From Absidia repens (taxonomy: Eukaryota; Mucoromycota; Mucoromycetes; Mucorales; Cunninghamellaceae), in contig MCGE01000008.1 in assembly GCA_002105175.1 (NCBI GenBank), positions 1,736,001 to 1,800,000 of the forward strand: a stretch of 64,000 nucleotides of DNA. Reading direction: 5' to 3'. Numbering within the stretch: position 1 is the first letter of the stretch; each line of letters opens with the position of its first letter. Below, piece after piece: positions 1 to 11,568 of the stretch. The position numbers were made by a program, and so were the translations under genes. The notes beneath the pieces are model-generated. The model was not told where the DNA came from. It did no database searches and was given only the letters and a program-made list of their open reading frames with translations.

Positions 1-1064
1 AGGATGATCCTAAGAAGCCCGTCCACTTGACTGCCTTCATGGGTTACAAGGCTGGTATGACCCACATTGTCCGTGATTTGGAACGTCCTGGATCCAAGAT
101 GCACAAGAAGGAAATCGTCGAAGCCGTTACCGTCATCGAAACTCCCCCCATGGTCATCATTGGTGTTGTTGGTTACGTCGAAACTCCCCGTGGTCTCCGT
201 ACTTTGACTACCGTCTGGGCTGAACATTTGTCTGAAGAAGCCAAGCGTCGATTCTACAAGAACTGGTACCGCTCCAAGAGAAAGGCCTTCACCCAATACG
301 CCAAGAAGTACGCCGAAGGTGCCAAGGATGTCACTCGTGAACTCGAACGTATCAAGAAGTACTGCTCTGTCGTCCGTGTCATTGCCCACACTCAAATCTC
401 CAAGGCTCGTCTCGGTCAAAAGAAGGCTCACATCATGGAAATCCAACTCAACGGTGGTGATGTTGCTGCTAAGGTCGACTATGCTCGTGAACACTTTGAA
501 AAGGAAGTTGCTGTTGCCTCTATCTTTGAACAAGACGAAATGATCGATATCATTGGTACTACCAAGGGTCACGGTTTCGAAGGTGTCACTCATCGTTGGG
601 GTACCAAGAAATTGCCTCGTAAGACTCATCGTGGTCTCCGTAAGGTTGCTTGTATTGGTGCCTGGCATCCTTCTCGCGTCATGTACTCCGTTCCCCGTGC
701 CGGTCAACGTGGTTACCACAGACGTACTGAAATCAACAAGAAGATCTACCGCATTGCCACTGGTACCGATGCCAAGTCTGGTGCTACTGAATACGATGTC
801 ACTGATAAGCAAATCACTCCTATGGGTGGCTTCCCTCACTACGGTATGGTCAACGAAGACTTCATCATGATCAAGGGTTGTTGTGCTGGTGCCAAGAAGC
901 GTGTCTTGACCTTCCGCAAGTCCATGACTGTCCACACCAAGCGCTCCGCTTTGGAAAAGGTCTCTCTCAAGTTCATCGATACCTCCTCCAAGTTCGGTCA
1001 CGGTCGTTTCCAAACCCCCGCCGAAAAGCACCAATTCTTGGGTACCCTCAAGAAGGATCTTTAA
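1..1064 (+). CDS. RPL3: 60S ribosomal protein L3 (uL3), 5'-truncated
   Basis: Cytosolic large-subunit ribosomal protein uL3, which lines the peptidyl-transferase region. The reading frame is already open at base 3 ([21 protein letters not shown]), so the window starts inside the gene and the real start lies upstream. The remaining ~353 codons are one uninterrupted exon ending in TAA at 1062-1064. Family hallmarks visible are the [12 protein letters not shown] segment, the central basic finger around [20 protein letters not shown], and the [22 protein letters not shown] stretch split around the His that is methylated in yeast. Codon use is strongly biased to C-ending codons (AAG, GTC, CGT, ATC), as expected of a highly expressed gene, and unlike the AT-richer genes downstream. 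Identity is near certain; only the missing 5' end is unknown. Confidence 0.98.
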   Translation, partial: DDPKKPVHLTAFMGYKAGMTHIVRDLERPGSKMHKKEIVEAVTVIETPPMVIIGVVGYVETPRGLRTLTTVWAEHLSEEAKRRFYKNWYRSKRKAFTQYAKKYAEGAKDVTRELERIKKYCSVVRVIAHTQISKARLGQKKAHIMEIQLNGGDVAAKVDYAREHFEKEVAVASIFEQDEMIDIIGTTKGHGFEGVTHRWGTKKLPRKTHRGLRKVACIGAWHPSRVMYSVPRAGQRGYHRRTEINKKIYRIATGTDAKSGATEYDVTDKQITPMGGFPHYGMVNEDFIMIKGCCAGAKKRVLTFRKSMTVHTKRSALEKVSLKFIDTSSKFGHGRFQTPAEKHQFLGTLKKDL

Positions 1065-1188
1065 ATTGGCGTCTCTTCGTTGGATCTTGTCTGGTCTCCT
1101 ACTCCCCCTTCGCATTCATTAGAAACTATTTTAGTATAGTGGATAGTCTCTGTTTATCTATCTAGTTTAGTTTTTTGTTATCATTGGA

Positions 1189-1194
1189 AATAAA
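1189..1194 (+). terminator. Poly(A) signal for RPL3
   Basis: AATAAA 125 nt after the RPL3 stop, in T-rich DNA. Confidence 0.6.
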
Positions 1195-1455
1195 AAATCA
1201 TCTTAGTTTTTTTGTCCTTTATGTATATGTATTTTGACTTCATTGTGATTGTTGGTCCTTTTTTTCTATTTTTTTCTTTTTTTTTTTTTTTTATTGTGGG
1301 TGGATAGAAAAGGAGATAGCCGTATTGCGCATCATGATTTACTGCGGCTAGATGTTTTACAATCTCCACTGGGACGGCAGTTAAGGTTAATGAGAAAAAA
1401 AAAATCAGGGACATGCTCCAAACTGCAGTTCAATACGGGACAACAAAAACCTCAT
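1195..1455. other. T-rich spacer between RPL3 and repeat copy A
   Basis: Poly-T and T-rich stretches only; the reading frames here are low complexity and not credible genes. Confidence 0.5.
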
Positions 1456-2482
1456 TTCAAACGCCGTCCACGTGAATATTCATTTATTTACTCTCAATTT
1501 TTATTTTTATTTTCCTTCTTTTTCTTCTCCATCATTCAATTTTTTTGAGGTCATGATGGACGTAGATTAGTGACAGGACTAGTTTAAAAGGGTATTCAGC
1601 TCAGGAATTACAACATGCATGGGGAAACCCTTTCATTTTGAATCCAGGATCTGAGGCACCATTAGTTGGCTTTTTGGAGCTTCTGTTAGCTTCGTTTAGT
1701 ATTACTGTGTCCATAATTTTATCTACCTTTAATAAAACATGTTTTCTTTTTATTTGCTTCAATCAAAAATGTCTCATTAGTCTTTCTCAAGTTTAACGCA
1801 ATCGATCCCTTTTTTTTTTTTTTTTTATTACCATCAATTAATCCCGTTTGATCAGTGTTGACCATTGCTATGCTTCAATAGCAAAGGTATCTTTTAGTCT
1901 TTCTCATGCCTTGTACAATATAAAAGATCCCATTTTTCAACCTTTCTTTTAGATTAGATTGTATCTTTCTTCGACTCTCACAATAGTCTCCCTCATCACT
2001 ACCCTCCAAAAGATCCTTCCGTTAAATTCCTTGTTACATTGAACCCCCTCTCCCTTAGTCTTTTAAGTACCATTTCTACTTTGATAAAATGTATTCTTTT
2101 TATGAGCCATTCATTGACCCATTGGGTAGTGATTAAACTCTTTATTATAGCTGTTTTGTGCGTCTCCTATCAGATGCCTGCTTTCTAGCTTCCTCCCCCC
2201 ACCCACCATGACAACTTTTCCTCCCCATATCCAGAGCACCAACGAATGAATGGCATTTCAAAGCCTCTTGCATGAAACATAGCTCTATTTCTGCTCTATC
2301 ATTGATTTCAATCTATCTTATCTGTGCAGCCATAGCCTTCCTTATAATATTTATCTTTTTTTTTTTATTTTTTATTATAATATTTATCACTCTGACGTTT
2401 TTACACCGCTCTCTTTGGGGATTTCAAAATCAACCGACTTTTTTTTTCACATATGATTTTCGTGACGCGACTGTTTCATGTC

Positions 2483-3470
2483 TATAAAAATCAACTTTTT
2501 TTTTTTTTTGTTAACGCTTCTCTTTTTTCTTCTTCACACGAAATCGGTGCGTATTGTATTCATCGGGCCTTTGCTTCTTTGTTCTGGTAAGCTTAGGAAT
2601 TGGCATCCTGAAGCACTGGTGGATGGAGTTCCCTCGATGTTGCGTTCAAACCGGAGGGTTTATAGCAATTCATGTCCCTTACTCCTGCTAATGGGGGGTT
2701 AAAACTATAGTAACCGGATGTTTAGGGTAAAGTCAACTAACGTATATTCTTTGTCCCTTTGCTTACTGAACTTGTATTTTATTTTTTATTTGTATGAATA
2801 TAGGTAGTCCCCATTGAGTCCCAGTCGTGACGAGCTGACCAAAATAGTAAGCCAGAACAATCCTTTTATTCGGGTGTGGGGGGTCATTCCTTGTCTCTCT
2901 CTCCCTTAGTTTTGGGATTAAGTCAACTCAAAATCAAGGGTGTTCTATGTCTTTAAAAAGGTAAATGTATTCAAAATGTCAAAAGAACTGCAAAGATAGG
3001 ACGGTAATTCCCTTTTGTTCTTTATTATTTTAGGTGGCTTTACACATAGGATGTGTAAAGTCCAGTCCAGAAGAAAAAACAACTATCGACCGTCAAGCTC
3101 CCTATGGTATCAAGAAAACCTCTGTTTACTGCAACTGGTGTTATGATCAATCCCTCCTGTGTCCCTTTTGAATACTAATATTTGTGCTATCATAGCTATT
3201 GAAGCAAGCAAGAAATAAGCAAGACCAAACAAGACCAAGCAAGAAACAAGCAAGCCCAAGCAAGACCAAGCAAGACCAAGCAAGACCAAGCAAGACCAAG
3301 CAAGACCAAGCAAGACCAAGCAAATCAAGCAACGCTGTATCCTTCTGGAGTTTTTATATCATTACCTTTAGTTGTATCATGCTTGTCTATTACAATTAGT
3401 ATTTACAATATTTTTATTCTTTGAATCTTATAACAATCAATAAAAAACTTGCCATTTGCTATACCTTCAT
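2483..3470 (+). ncRNA. Putative spliced non-coding transcription unit in copy A
   Basis: Seen: TATAAA at 2483-2488 followed by a T tract and a pyrimidine-rich TTCTTCTTCACACG initiator-like patch; candidate intron 2587-2803 (CTG|GTAAGC ... GAATATAG|GTAG, with CTAAC and TACTGAAC branch-like sites); candidate intron 2961-3033 (AAG|GTAAAT ... TATTTTAG|GTGG, 73 nt); a 10-bp tandem array in the last exon; AATAAA at 3439-3444. No frame of the spliced product gives more than a short peptide (a 22-codon ATG frame starts near 3105). All of these signals are kept in the two other copies. That it is transcribed and spliced is inference from signals only. Confidence 0.35.
3203..3334 (+). repeat. 10-bp tandem repeat array (AAGCAAGACC)n, copy A
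   Basis: About 12 units of AAGCAAGACC with sporadic AAGCAAGAAAC and AAGCAAGCCC variants. All three frames stay open on one strand because the unit has no stop; the translated forms are artefacts of the repeat, not a protein gene. Confidence 0.9.
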
Positions 3471-3503
3471 CCTCCATTCTCTTTTTTTTTTTTTTTTTTT
3501 TTT

Positions 3504-3796
3504 GTTTTGGCGAGTGATGCACCATTTAATAAAATAGTCATTCATGTGGACACAACCTTCATCGAAATATACTATAAGTCTTCGTAGACCATATTTTTCA
3601 TTTTATTTTTTCAATAATACAAATGAGACAAAGACAAAAAGAGGCAAGTTTATACAATTTTATTAAAACAGTGATATATAAAAGGAAGAAGAGTTCAAAA
3701 AAAGATAAGCAATAATGACAAAAAGATAAACTATATTTAGATCTGTATGAATGGTGAGAGACAGAAAGGGTAGAGAGGAGAGGGGGGGATTATATA

Positions 3797-3829
<33 letters not shown>

Positions 3830-3833
3830 CTAG
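3504..3833. other. Spacer 3' of the Rho GEF gene, with (TA)n
   Basis: AT-rich. Contains TTTATT at 3659-3664 (AATAAA for the minus-strand Rho GEF gene) and a (TA)n microsatellite at about 3799-3828, ending just before the stop codon. Confidence 0.6.
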
Positions 3834-4841
3834 CTAGCCATGTCGAGACGTTCCAGAAGAGCGAGGGGTGCCAAAATAGCCAAAGCTAGAGGATTGGCTT
3901 GGCGTGTAATATGGATCATCCACGAGCGTCGATCTCCGTCGCCATTGTTCAAAAGAGCCTTTGCGATCTTGCCTGGCCTGTGATCTTGCCGTCAAAATGG
4001 GGGTGGTAGACACATCTTCAAATTTTGCATCCACAGCGATACATCGCGACTGATACTGAGTGTACTTGCGTTGAGACCATTTCCCGGCAACATTGGAGTG
4101 GAAGAATTCTCGTAGGTCATTCACACTGGATTGAGATTGGCGAAGAAACGACGATTGACTGCCGCTAGATGAAGGGGGTAAATTGGTATCAATCGGCAAC
4201 ATGGGTGCTTTCCAATGACGAGACTGCTGTTGCTGCTGCTGTTGCTGATTTGTATTATTGGTCATATGTTGTAGGTTTGGATACATGGTTGCCACTGCTG
4301 CTGCATCTGCTGTTGTTGTTGTTGTTGTTGTTGCCGTTATAGAAGAAGGGGTAGAGCATTGTGGGATATCGTCTTCCAGGGTAGGGCCGGTGGTGCTAAA
4401 GGAGCCGCTCTGGTAATGATAGTGATTGTTGTTGCTGTTGCTGTGTTGCTGATGTGTAAATAAAAACTTCGATACTCGTGTTGTTGCTTTTTTATTGCTA
4501 GTGGTAAATGAATCCTGTCTCGATAACATACTTTGAAGACTTGATACCGAGGATACGTTGGAGGATGGCGATGGTTCCTGCGACTTGCTCTCTATTTGAT
4601 CGAAGGAGGATACAAAGAGCTGCTCGATGACATTGCCCCGATTTTGAGCATCCCATAGTTGTGTGTCGTATTGCGCCTTGGATTCGTCGATAGCCTTTCG
4701 CAACTCTTCCATCCATATATGTTTTTCCTGTTCACACATGGCACCAAATTCAATTGTATGCTGTTCATTGTAAAGTTTCCAAGCATGGGACATGGAGCCT
4801 AATAATAAAATGCAGGGTCAATAGTATCATGTTGTTGCTTT

Positions 4842-4878
<37 letters not shown>

Positions 4879-7217
4879 TATTACCGTCAATGTCGTCGAT
4901 ATTTTCCAAGTCAAACATGCGAATAGGAAACCAGTGCCGAGGTTCATAATAGTTCTTCCCTTTTTTCGCCTTAACAATGATCATATAAGTTCCAAACAGA
5001 GCACACCCATACCGCTTTGGCTTCCTTCCATCTTTGACCTGGCGCACTTCTAATGTCCCAATCAATACACAAGGCCCAAGTGTACTGTGCCACCGCCGAG
5101 GAATTGTCTAGGAATACAGAAACAAAGAATGGGTAAATTGAAAATAAGAATCCATGATGGTTTATTTGTGGTTTTTTTTTTTTTTTTTTACCCAATCACT
5201 TTTTAGTCTTGTTAAGAAGATGTTTGTTTTCTTTTCAGCTTCGAGTCTTGATTTTGTTGTGTTGAGTCTTGTAGCAATGTCATGCATCACATCTTGAGCC
5301 TTGATAAGATCCAGCTTTTCATCCGATCCCACTTTTGATGTTTTGCTAATAGATTGGAGCATCAGCCGGTAACGAAACACCCTTTGAAATGGCTAATATA
5401 AATAATACGAGAAATAAATATTGGTCGGATCATGTACGCATAGATAAACACTCACTCACTCTTTTACCGTAATCAAATAATCATCAAAGGTGAGTTTGCT
5501 GCCCAGTCCAAATCCAAGTGATACACGCAGAAAACTGTGAGTTCGTTCCATCAAATTGGAAAAGGCGTCATTGGTTTCCAGTAAATGTCGATATACTTCA
5601 ACTGCTTTGTCCTGTCCCACACAATAATCCATATAAACATCGAATCGTGGTCCCTATTATTATTTTTTAAAAAAAAAAAATTAGAGTCTGTGTATGAGAT
5701 AATAAAAGTAGTCCCTTTCCTACCCATTGGATAAAGCACTGTGCGATCTTTTTAACATTTGGAGTAGCTGATAGTTGATGTTTGTCGTGATCGTATCCAT
5801 GAGCATATTGTAAGGCTTCGGCAAATTTTTCTTGGAATCGTAAGATGGCTTCTCCATTCCGAATAATCACTTTTCTATGTTCACGAGAAATACATCTGGC
5901 GTCCTTGATGATTTCGAAAAAATGCTAAAAAATAAAATAAAATAAAGGTGAGTGAGAATGTGATGACATATCATTTAGCAGGAAATGATTATGTATATTT
6001 TTTTCTACTACCGTAACTAAGACCCTAAGATCATCGAGGTATTTTGTTTCAGTTTGCATGAGTTCCTTGATAGAGTTTTTCCGTCGCATAGATGTGGAAA
6101 GATCCAGTGTCACCTTTGATCGGTCTATTTCCAGGGACGAGGAGGTAGAAATAGGAGTTGTTGAAGTGGCTGATTTGATATAATCATCTTGCTGTTGACG
6201 ATCGGATGGTTTGAGTTTGGTCAGCACAGTTCCCTCTCTTCGCGTAGTACTGGTAGTAGTAGAGTCAGATCGACGAGGAGGAATAGCATGGATGTTCGTT
6301 TGAATGCCAGGTATCATAGTGGAAGAAGGTGAGATTTCATTCCATGAATAGTCCAAGTGATGATGGCTATTGGGTGATAATGACGATGATAATGATAATG
6401 ATAATGATGATGATAACGATGATGATGGTGATAGGTTGCCTTTTTTGCTGTTTTCAAGTAAAAAGGGAGGATGTTGTTTGAGAAAGGTATCCAGAAAGGC
6501 ATGAATAGAAGTAGAATCCACGTTTTGTACTACGGCTCGGCCCAAGTTTTCGCACGCTTCCGACGTGGCTTCCGTATATTCCAGCAAACGAGACACAGGA
6601 TTCATATTGGCTGGTACAGCGACAGAAGTATTTTCATTGTTGTGATCAGAACCAGTGAGTGCTTTTGAGATACGGGCGATATCGTTATTGGACATCAAGG
6701 CAGGCTGTTGTTGCAAATGACGATAATGGTGATGGTGAGGATCTTCTACAGATGACGTCTCGGAAGTTAAATCCTTCACATCCTTGCTGATACTGTTTCT
6801 TGGTGATTTTTCAACATCGGACGCGCTTGTGATAGAGTCGATAGTTGGATCGTCACAGGAATGCTTTCCAAGCGAGGGAGGGCAAAGTTGTTGCTTCGTG
6901 TTTGTTGAAGTTGTAGTGGTGCCATCAAAAGAGTTTTGAGATAAAGAGGATCGTGATTTGATAGGTTTTCTTTTCCTCAGGTTGAAAGAAAAGAAAGATC
7001 TTGAAGAGCCATGATCATCGCTTTGGGAAGTTCGATTGGAAGAAGGGGCAAGAGAAGAAAAATCGTTCAGCGAGGTTTTGTGCATGGCGGAAGATTCCGC
7101 GCTTGGATCGATGGTACCACCGCCAGTAGCGGGCGGGGTTGGAAAGTCTGCAAGCGAGAGAATTGATGAATTTTTACTTTCCAAGTCAAGTTTCGTCGAT
7201 AGGAGTTCTTTTGTCAT
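3834..7217 (-). CDS. Rho guanine-nucleotide exchange factor (DH-PH)
   Basis: Activates a Rho-family GTPase by GDP/GTP exchange, a role tied to polarity and cell-wall signalling in fungi. Exons (minus strand): 7217-6012, 5924-5724, 5653-5468, 5392-5192, 5107-4885, 4798-3834; all junctions are GT-AG and join in frame to give 993 residues. Residues 1-375 are Ser/Thr-rich and disordered-looking, with basic SFNLRKRKPIK. The DH domain runs from about 378 (SIKELMQTETKYLDDLRVLV) to about 600, with the family helix-8 signature LITPFQRVFRYRLML. The PH domain follows (about 610-715), ending in the helix EQEKHIWMEELRKAI. The C-terminal ~270 residues are low complexity (Gln, Asn, Thr runs). I do not see a CNH domain of the Rom2 type, so it is a simpler DH-PH GEF. 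Which GTPase it serves cannot be told. Confidence 0.9.
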
Positions 7218-7892
7218 ACTTGAGAGCGTATGTTGTCTTTTTTTTTTCCTGGTATGAGTATAGTATAAAAATACTATATCATAAAATGATGAGGAAGGGG
7301 AGAAAATAACAGTAAGAAATAAAAAAAAGTGTGGAAGGAGAAATGAAAGAGTACAAGCTCATACGGAATATCGGAAACTAATAAATTAGAATCTCATCTA
7401 AAATAAACGTTAAATAATAATATATGGGATATCATAGTGATACTTGGTAAGAATATGATACCCATTATCATCAGCATCACCATCGTTATCATCATATTAC
7501 GGAAGGTTACTACAGTGAATCGCTGTACCATTGTTATGAATCCATATATCGTTTTTAAGCTGATGGTCATTCAATTCATCGCTTTACTATATGTATTTCG
7601 CGATATGACAGACGAGCAATCCTGTCATTGTTACTTTTTGAACGATAAAAAAATTCCGGCTTGTTTGTTGCATGATACCAAAAAAAAAATTCAAATGCCG
7701 AATAAGACTGGGTCCACCACTCCCAGAAAACCCAACCCCTCTTTTTCTTTATTTTGACTTTCTCCTTTTTTTTTGTTTTTTTTTCCACTTTTTGCAGATG
7801 GTCTAGACACCTGCCTATCCTTACATTGATGTACATCAGGGTAACATAAATACCAAGATAAGGTAAATGACAACAGTTATTCCCTCTCCCCT

Positions 7893-7926
<34 letters not shown>

Positions 7927-8331
7927 AAAGCTAAACCCACTGTACCAACCTTTATTTTTATGTTTTTTAGATCAAGCAGGCAAAGCAATCTTTTTCGACT
8001 AAATAGATACAATTTCAGCAACACACTGGGCAAACGAACAACATTCTGGTAATTAGTTATAAAGAAAGGGCAAACACAGCAGAAAAGGAGGCAAACCGGT
8101 TGAGTCAGTCTGTACCTTTCTTTTATTACGAACGCTCATATTCTTCTTCTTTTCCTCAGAAATAACAGGCACGAACGACAAGACGGTGACATGGATTTTC
8201 CTCCTACCCCTTGAAAACGAGGAACATGGATTTGACATTTTGGAGCTACCCTGGATAGAATTAGTGTAGTGTTTATATATAGTATTGTGAAGAATAAAAA
8301 TTTATTATTATTATTATTATTATTTATAGTA
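7218..8331. other. Intergenic region upstream of the Rho GEF gene
   Basis: AT-rich promoter-side DNA of the Rho GEF gene, a 26-nt T tract at about 7897-7922, and a (TTA)n run at about 8300-8325 just after the F-box gene. Short minus-strand frames near 7836-8238 have one GT-like donor but no coherent product; I do not call a gene. Confidence 0.4.
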
Positions 8332-9403
8332 TTATAGTTGATCTACAGCGACAATATCCAGAGTGCCAGTGTTGATGCGTGTTAGGCCTTTTAGCCGTGA
8401 TAAAGTGATAGTTATTTCGTCTTTTGTAATATTATTGGTGGAGGGAATAGGGGGTGGTATTGACGATGATGAAAAGGTATTGGCTTCAATGGTGATAGAG
8501 TGCAGCCAGGGAAAAAGAGTGGGAGCAGACCATAAAGAGCGGATAATTGACCAGAACTCTTTCTTGTCAATGGATAAAGGATGAAGGGTCAAATCTTGTA
8601 AATTAGGAAAGGTGTGTTTTACTTTTGACCAATCTATGACTGAATCACCGGTACCATTCAATGAGTCCAAGCCGATATTAAGGGTATGAATCTGGGGAAA
8701 GGTCAATTTTTTTGAATTGATGTTGATTAATTTATGCAGTGATAACCTGGGAAAAGCAAGTAGCTCTAAGTAAGGATGCATCTTGTTAAAAATATCATAC
8801 ATGGAAGGATCGACAGAATGAATGTTGTCGGAGTTGTTGTTGTTGTTTTGGTTGAGATGTGACAATGAAAGTGAGGAGGGTCCTTGTGCTGGCAATATCG
8901 AAATGGAACGAAATAGATTGGGTTTATCGGCGAGTAGTGTCCAGTATTCCAAAGGTTTATCAGTAAAAATAGACAAGTCAAGTGGTTGACATGGGTTATT
9001 CTGCGTCAATAGGTCTTGTAAACCCCTACTAATAGCATCACTTGGGTCTATCACTACAATTTCGCTTGCTTGGTACCTTTTGTGTGACGATGATAGCGGC
9101 AATTGAATCAAATTACCACTTGACATGAAGGATGATGATGAATCCATCATGACCATTTTATTCCAAAGTTGATAATCGCTTGATAGTCGTTGAAATCGTC
9201 GACAACAACTAATAAATAAATAAAAAGGAGGGCATAGACGGTGAGAAATCAAAAAAAAAAAAAAAAAAAAGGTCATTATCTCAATGAGGAGCAAGCCTTT
9301 ACCTTGAAATTGGTACTAAATCAAGATGATTCTCTTGTTTTAAATACTGAAAGATCGATAGAATTAATTCATCCGGTAAATATTGTAGCGAATTGTGATT
9401 CAT
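8332..9403 (-). CDS. F-box protein
   Basis: Probable substrate receptor of an SCF ubiquitin ligase. Two exons, 9403-9303 and 9208-8332, joined across a GT-AG intron that contains a poly-A/T tract; product 325 residues. Residues 7-50 form an F-box: LPDELILSIFQYL, then LVPIS and, across the junction, CCRRFQRLSSDYQLWNKM. The rest is a leucine-rich region (LDLSIF, YLELLAFPRLSLHKL, FPQIHTLNIGL, FPNLQDLTLHPL, LHSITIEANTF) that reads like irregular leucine-rich repeats. The longer open frame that begins inside the intron was rejected because its N-terminus is a translated poly-T tract. The target is unknown. Confidence 0.85.
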
Positions 9404-9964
9404 GATAAAAGGAAATGGTAGTTTGAAAATTATGAAGAAGGAAAAAAAGAAATCAAGAGGAAGTTATATACCCTCCTGATTTAAAATATTTCAAATAAAA
9501 TAAAAAAAGTTCCTTCTTTTTTCTCTCTTTGATGTCATCAGTCTAGATAAGGAATCCCATGCCAATGCTTGTTACCATCCATGTCATGAGTGCCTGTCTT
9601 TTTCATGCAATCACTTTGATATTTTTAGAAACTCCGCAAAACTGTTTTTTTTCATTCCTTGCCTAAATTGGGTCGCCCTTGGCAAAGATTGCACTAGTCG
9701 AGAAAAGGAGTGAGGGGTCCTGAAAAAAAAAAGATGCATTTCACAATGAGATTTTACCATAATTGTTTTCCTACCACGCTAGCATGCTTTTGTTATGAAC
9801 TTTGACATTTATTTGGAATACTGTAATCATCACCCTTGTCATAAAAAATAATAAAAGAGACACTAAGTATGAAGTAATGAGTATTTATTGCGTAGAATTA
9901 ATAACAAAAATAATAAGACTAATAATAAGAATTGTACTAATCTAAACTAAACTACATCAAAAAT
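9404..9964. other. Intergenic region upstream of the F-box gene
   Basis: AT-rich, no coherent reading frame, no repeat-family match seen. Confidence 0.4.
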
Positions 9965-10447
9965 CAAAGTCTTCCGAAAAAATCATCAAAGAACACGTGA
10001 TTCAATGAAGCCCTAACCATTGTTCTACGAAGCACCCTGAAAGTCATCCAAAACCGCCATAGTTGTTGAAAGTAAGTTCTTTTGACAAATTTGATAGTGC
10101 TGCCCGCCCGCCAAGTCCCACCAATCATTGTACATGAAGTAGCCAAAATCAAAAGGAGTCACGTCATGACCTTCATAGTATACAAACAATGGCACTGGAA
10201 GCCCGCCAAGAAAGTGTGTAGGTCTGTGTGTGCATAGCTCAACCAAACACGACCGCTTCGTTTCCATGTAAGCAAAGTTTACCTAAGTATGCAAGAGCGT
10301 CACCGGTTATTGTAAAACACAATCCGCCCTGAGCAGCCATTCTTCACAGCTCAGCCATATTTGTGAGTCATTGTGTTCTGGGACATCCAAATCAGGTGTT
10401 GCTTCATCGGTATAATACCCATCATTTTTCTTGGATTATTGACACCA

Positions 10448-10487
<40 letters not shown>

Positions 10488-10831
10488 TAGAAATTTTTAA
10501 GGCTTGATATCCGTGGCTCCGTTATTACATTGTGAATGGGATATTCTGGAGATCGTCATGCTGAAGTGTGATTGAAGACGGCAGAATGCCAAGACCATAT
10601 GATGTTTTTTAAAGTATTATACATGCTATTAGTACGCTTGCCAAATGTAAAGAAGGAGGTAATAAGTTGAGGACAATTGAATTGAAAAAAGAATGGCTCG
10701 AAAAGAAGATCAACGGTTTGGATTTGAATCTCCGAGTCATGTGTTACTTTGGCACCAAGCATCCGCTTCATTGACCTTTGGGACGACCGATTCGACTGAT
10801 TAAAAATATATACACCGATGTCAGTTAGCAT
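9965..10831 (-). pseudogene. Decayed protein-coding remnant, unknown family
   Basis: On the minus strand, segments with protein-like composition lie in different frames with stops between them: 10831-10556 (starting MLTDIGVYIFNQSNRSSQRS), about 10430-10310 (PEHNDSQIWLSCEEWLL), about 10330-10230 (GLCFTITGDALAYLGKL) and 10267-10025 (LGGLPVPLFVYYEGHDVTPF). A poly-A/T insertion at about 10452-10485 interrupts the region. Two of these frames overlap, so a frameshift is the simplest explanation. I do not recognise the family; it shows no transposase or reverse-transcriptase motif. An alternative is a gene with introns I have failed to place. Confidence 0.35.
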
Positions 10832-11568
10832 AACATAAATCTATATTGGCAGCTTGAACCTACACTGTACTTCCGTCAAATAAGGAGTGCAGAGAGAGGA
10901 GATGAATAAACGAATACCTATGATGGTTTATTTTTTTTCCCAAATAATCCTAAAAAGAGTTGTATTAAAAAAATCTCCTAGTATTCACTAATTAGTCCAT
11001 AAATTATTATTATTATTTTATTTTTTTTACCAATAAACACACTATTTCATTCCAAAGTGATTGTAATGTACATACTATAAAAGCGACCACGGATGATCGA
11101 TGATGCAAATCACATGTCCTTTCATCCTCTTTACTGTGTTGAACAATCTAATAACATAAATCATGCGCCTTCCAAAAGTAGGAAAAACTTCCGTCTAAAA
11201 ACAAAACGATAAGCCAACCTTTGATTCTTTTTAAATTTCCTGATGATAACAACTCATCCTCCCCCCTCTTTTTGTTCCTGATTACTTTCATCATTTTGAC
11301 GTATCACACATATATAAACAAATATAAAAAAGAATTCAGTACCGAATAACGATCGTAAAGTTTATTGTTGAATAGTATATGGTAAATATCTACAGCAGGA
11401 GCTAACAATAACGACGACGTTTTTTGCGAGTTGTATCAATTATTCTTATGTGTATATCTACTCTATATCTAGCAAGGCAGTACTTCTTTGCGCGACCTTT
11501 TTTTGTTTTTTTCTAAAATGAAAAAGGCTATCGGAACTGCCATTCAGTGGTTTCCCGCAGAGAATCAC
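10832..11568. other. Intergenic AT-rich region
   Basis: T-rich and A-rich runs, no convincing gene or repeat match. Confidence 0.4.

Larger units (their letters stand above)
1456..3503 (+). repeat. Long composite dispersed repeat, copy A
   Basis: Left part (about 1456-2420) is the short repeat form shared with the copies at 11569, 25038, 45824 and 51281: left end TTCAAA..CCACGTGAA, the core TCAGCTCAGGAATTACAACA, GGGGAAACCC at 1621-1630, and AATAAA-type signals. The right part (about 2440-3503) is shared only with the copies at 42956-45045 (+) and 47415-49505 (-). The right end is a T tract at 3482-3503; all three long copies end in such a tract, after which their sequences diverge. No terminal inverted repeat, transposase or reverse transcriptase is visible, so the type of element is undetermined. 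Confidence 0.85.

Noticed and set aside
1181..1548. Open frames on both strands 3' of RPL3
   Set aside because: Translated poly-T/poly-A with no intron signals or family features; overlaps the RPL3 poly(A) signal.
2570..2700. tRNA-like Pol III promoter (B-box-like GTTCAAACC) in the repeated unit
   Set aside because: The B-box-like word is present in all three copies, but no proper A box at the right spacing and no cloverleaf could be drawn; the TATA, splice and poly(A) signals favour Pol II.
3110..3399. Repetitive proteins (LGLAWSCLV type and KQDQARPSKT type) from the 10-bp array
   Set aside because: The repeat unit has no stop codon, so several frames are open; they recur in all long repeat copies and carry no start context.
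7836..8238. Short minus-strand frames that could form a two-exon gene with a Cys-rich start resembling RNA polymerase III subunit C11
   Set aside because: The CPVC-like segment is followed by an in-frame stop and no second zinc ribbon or further exons could be found.
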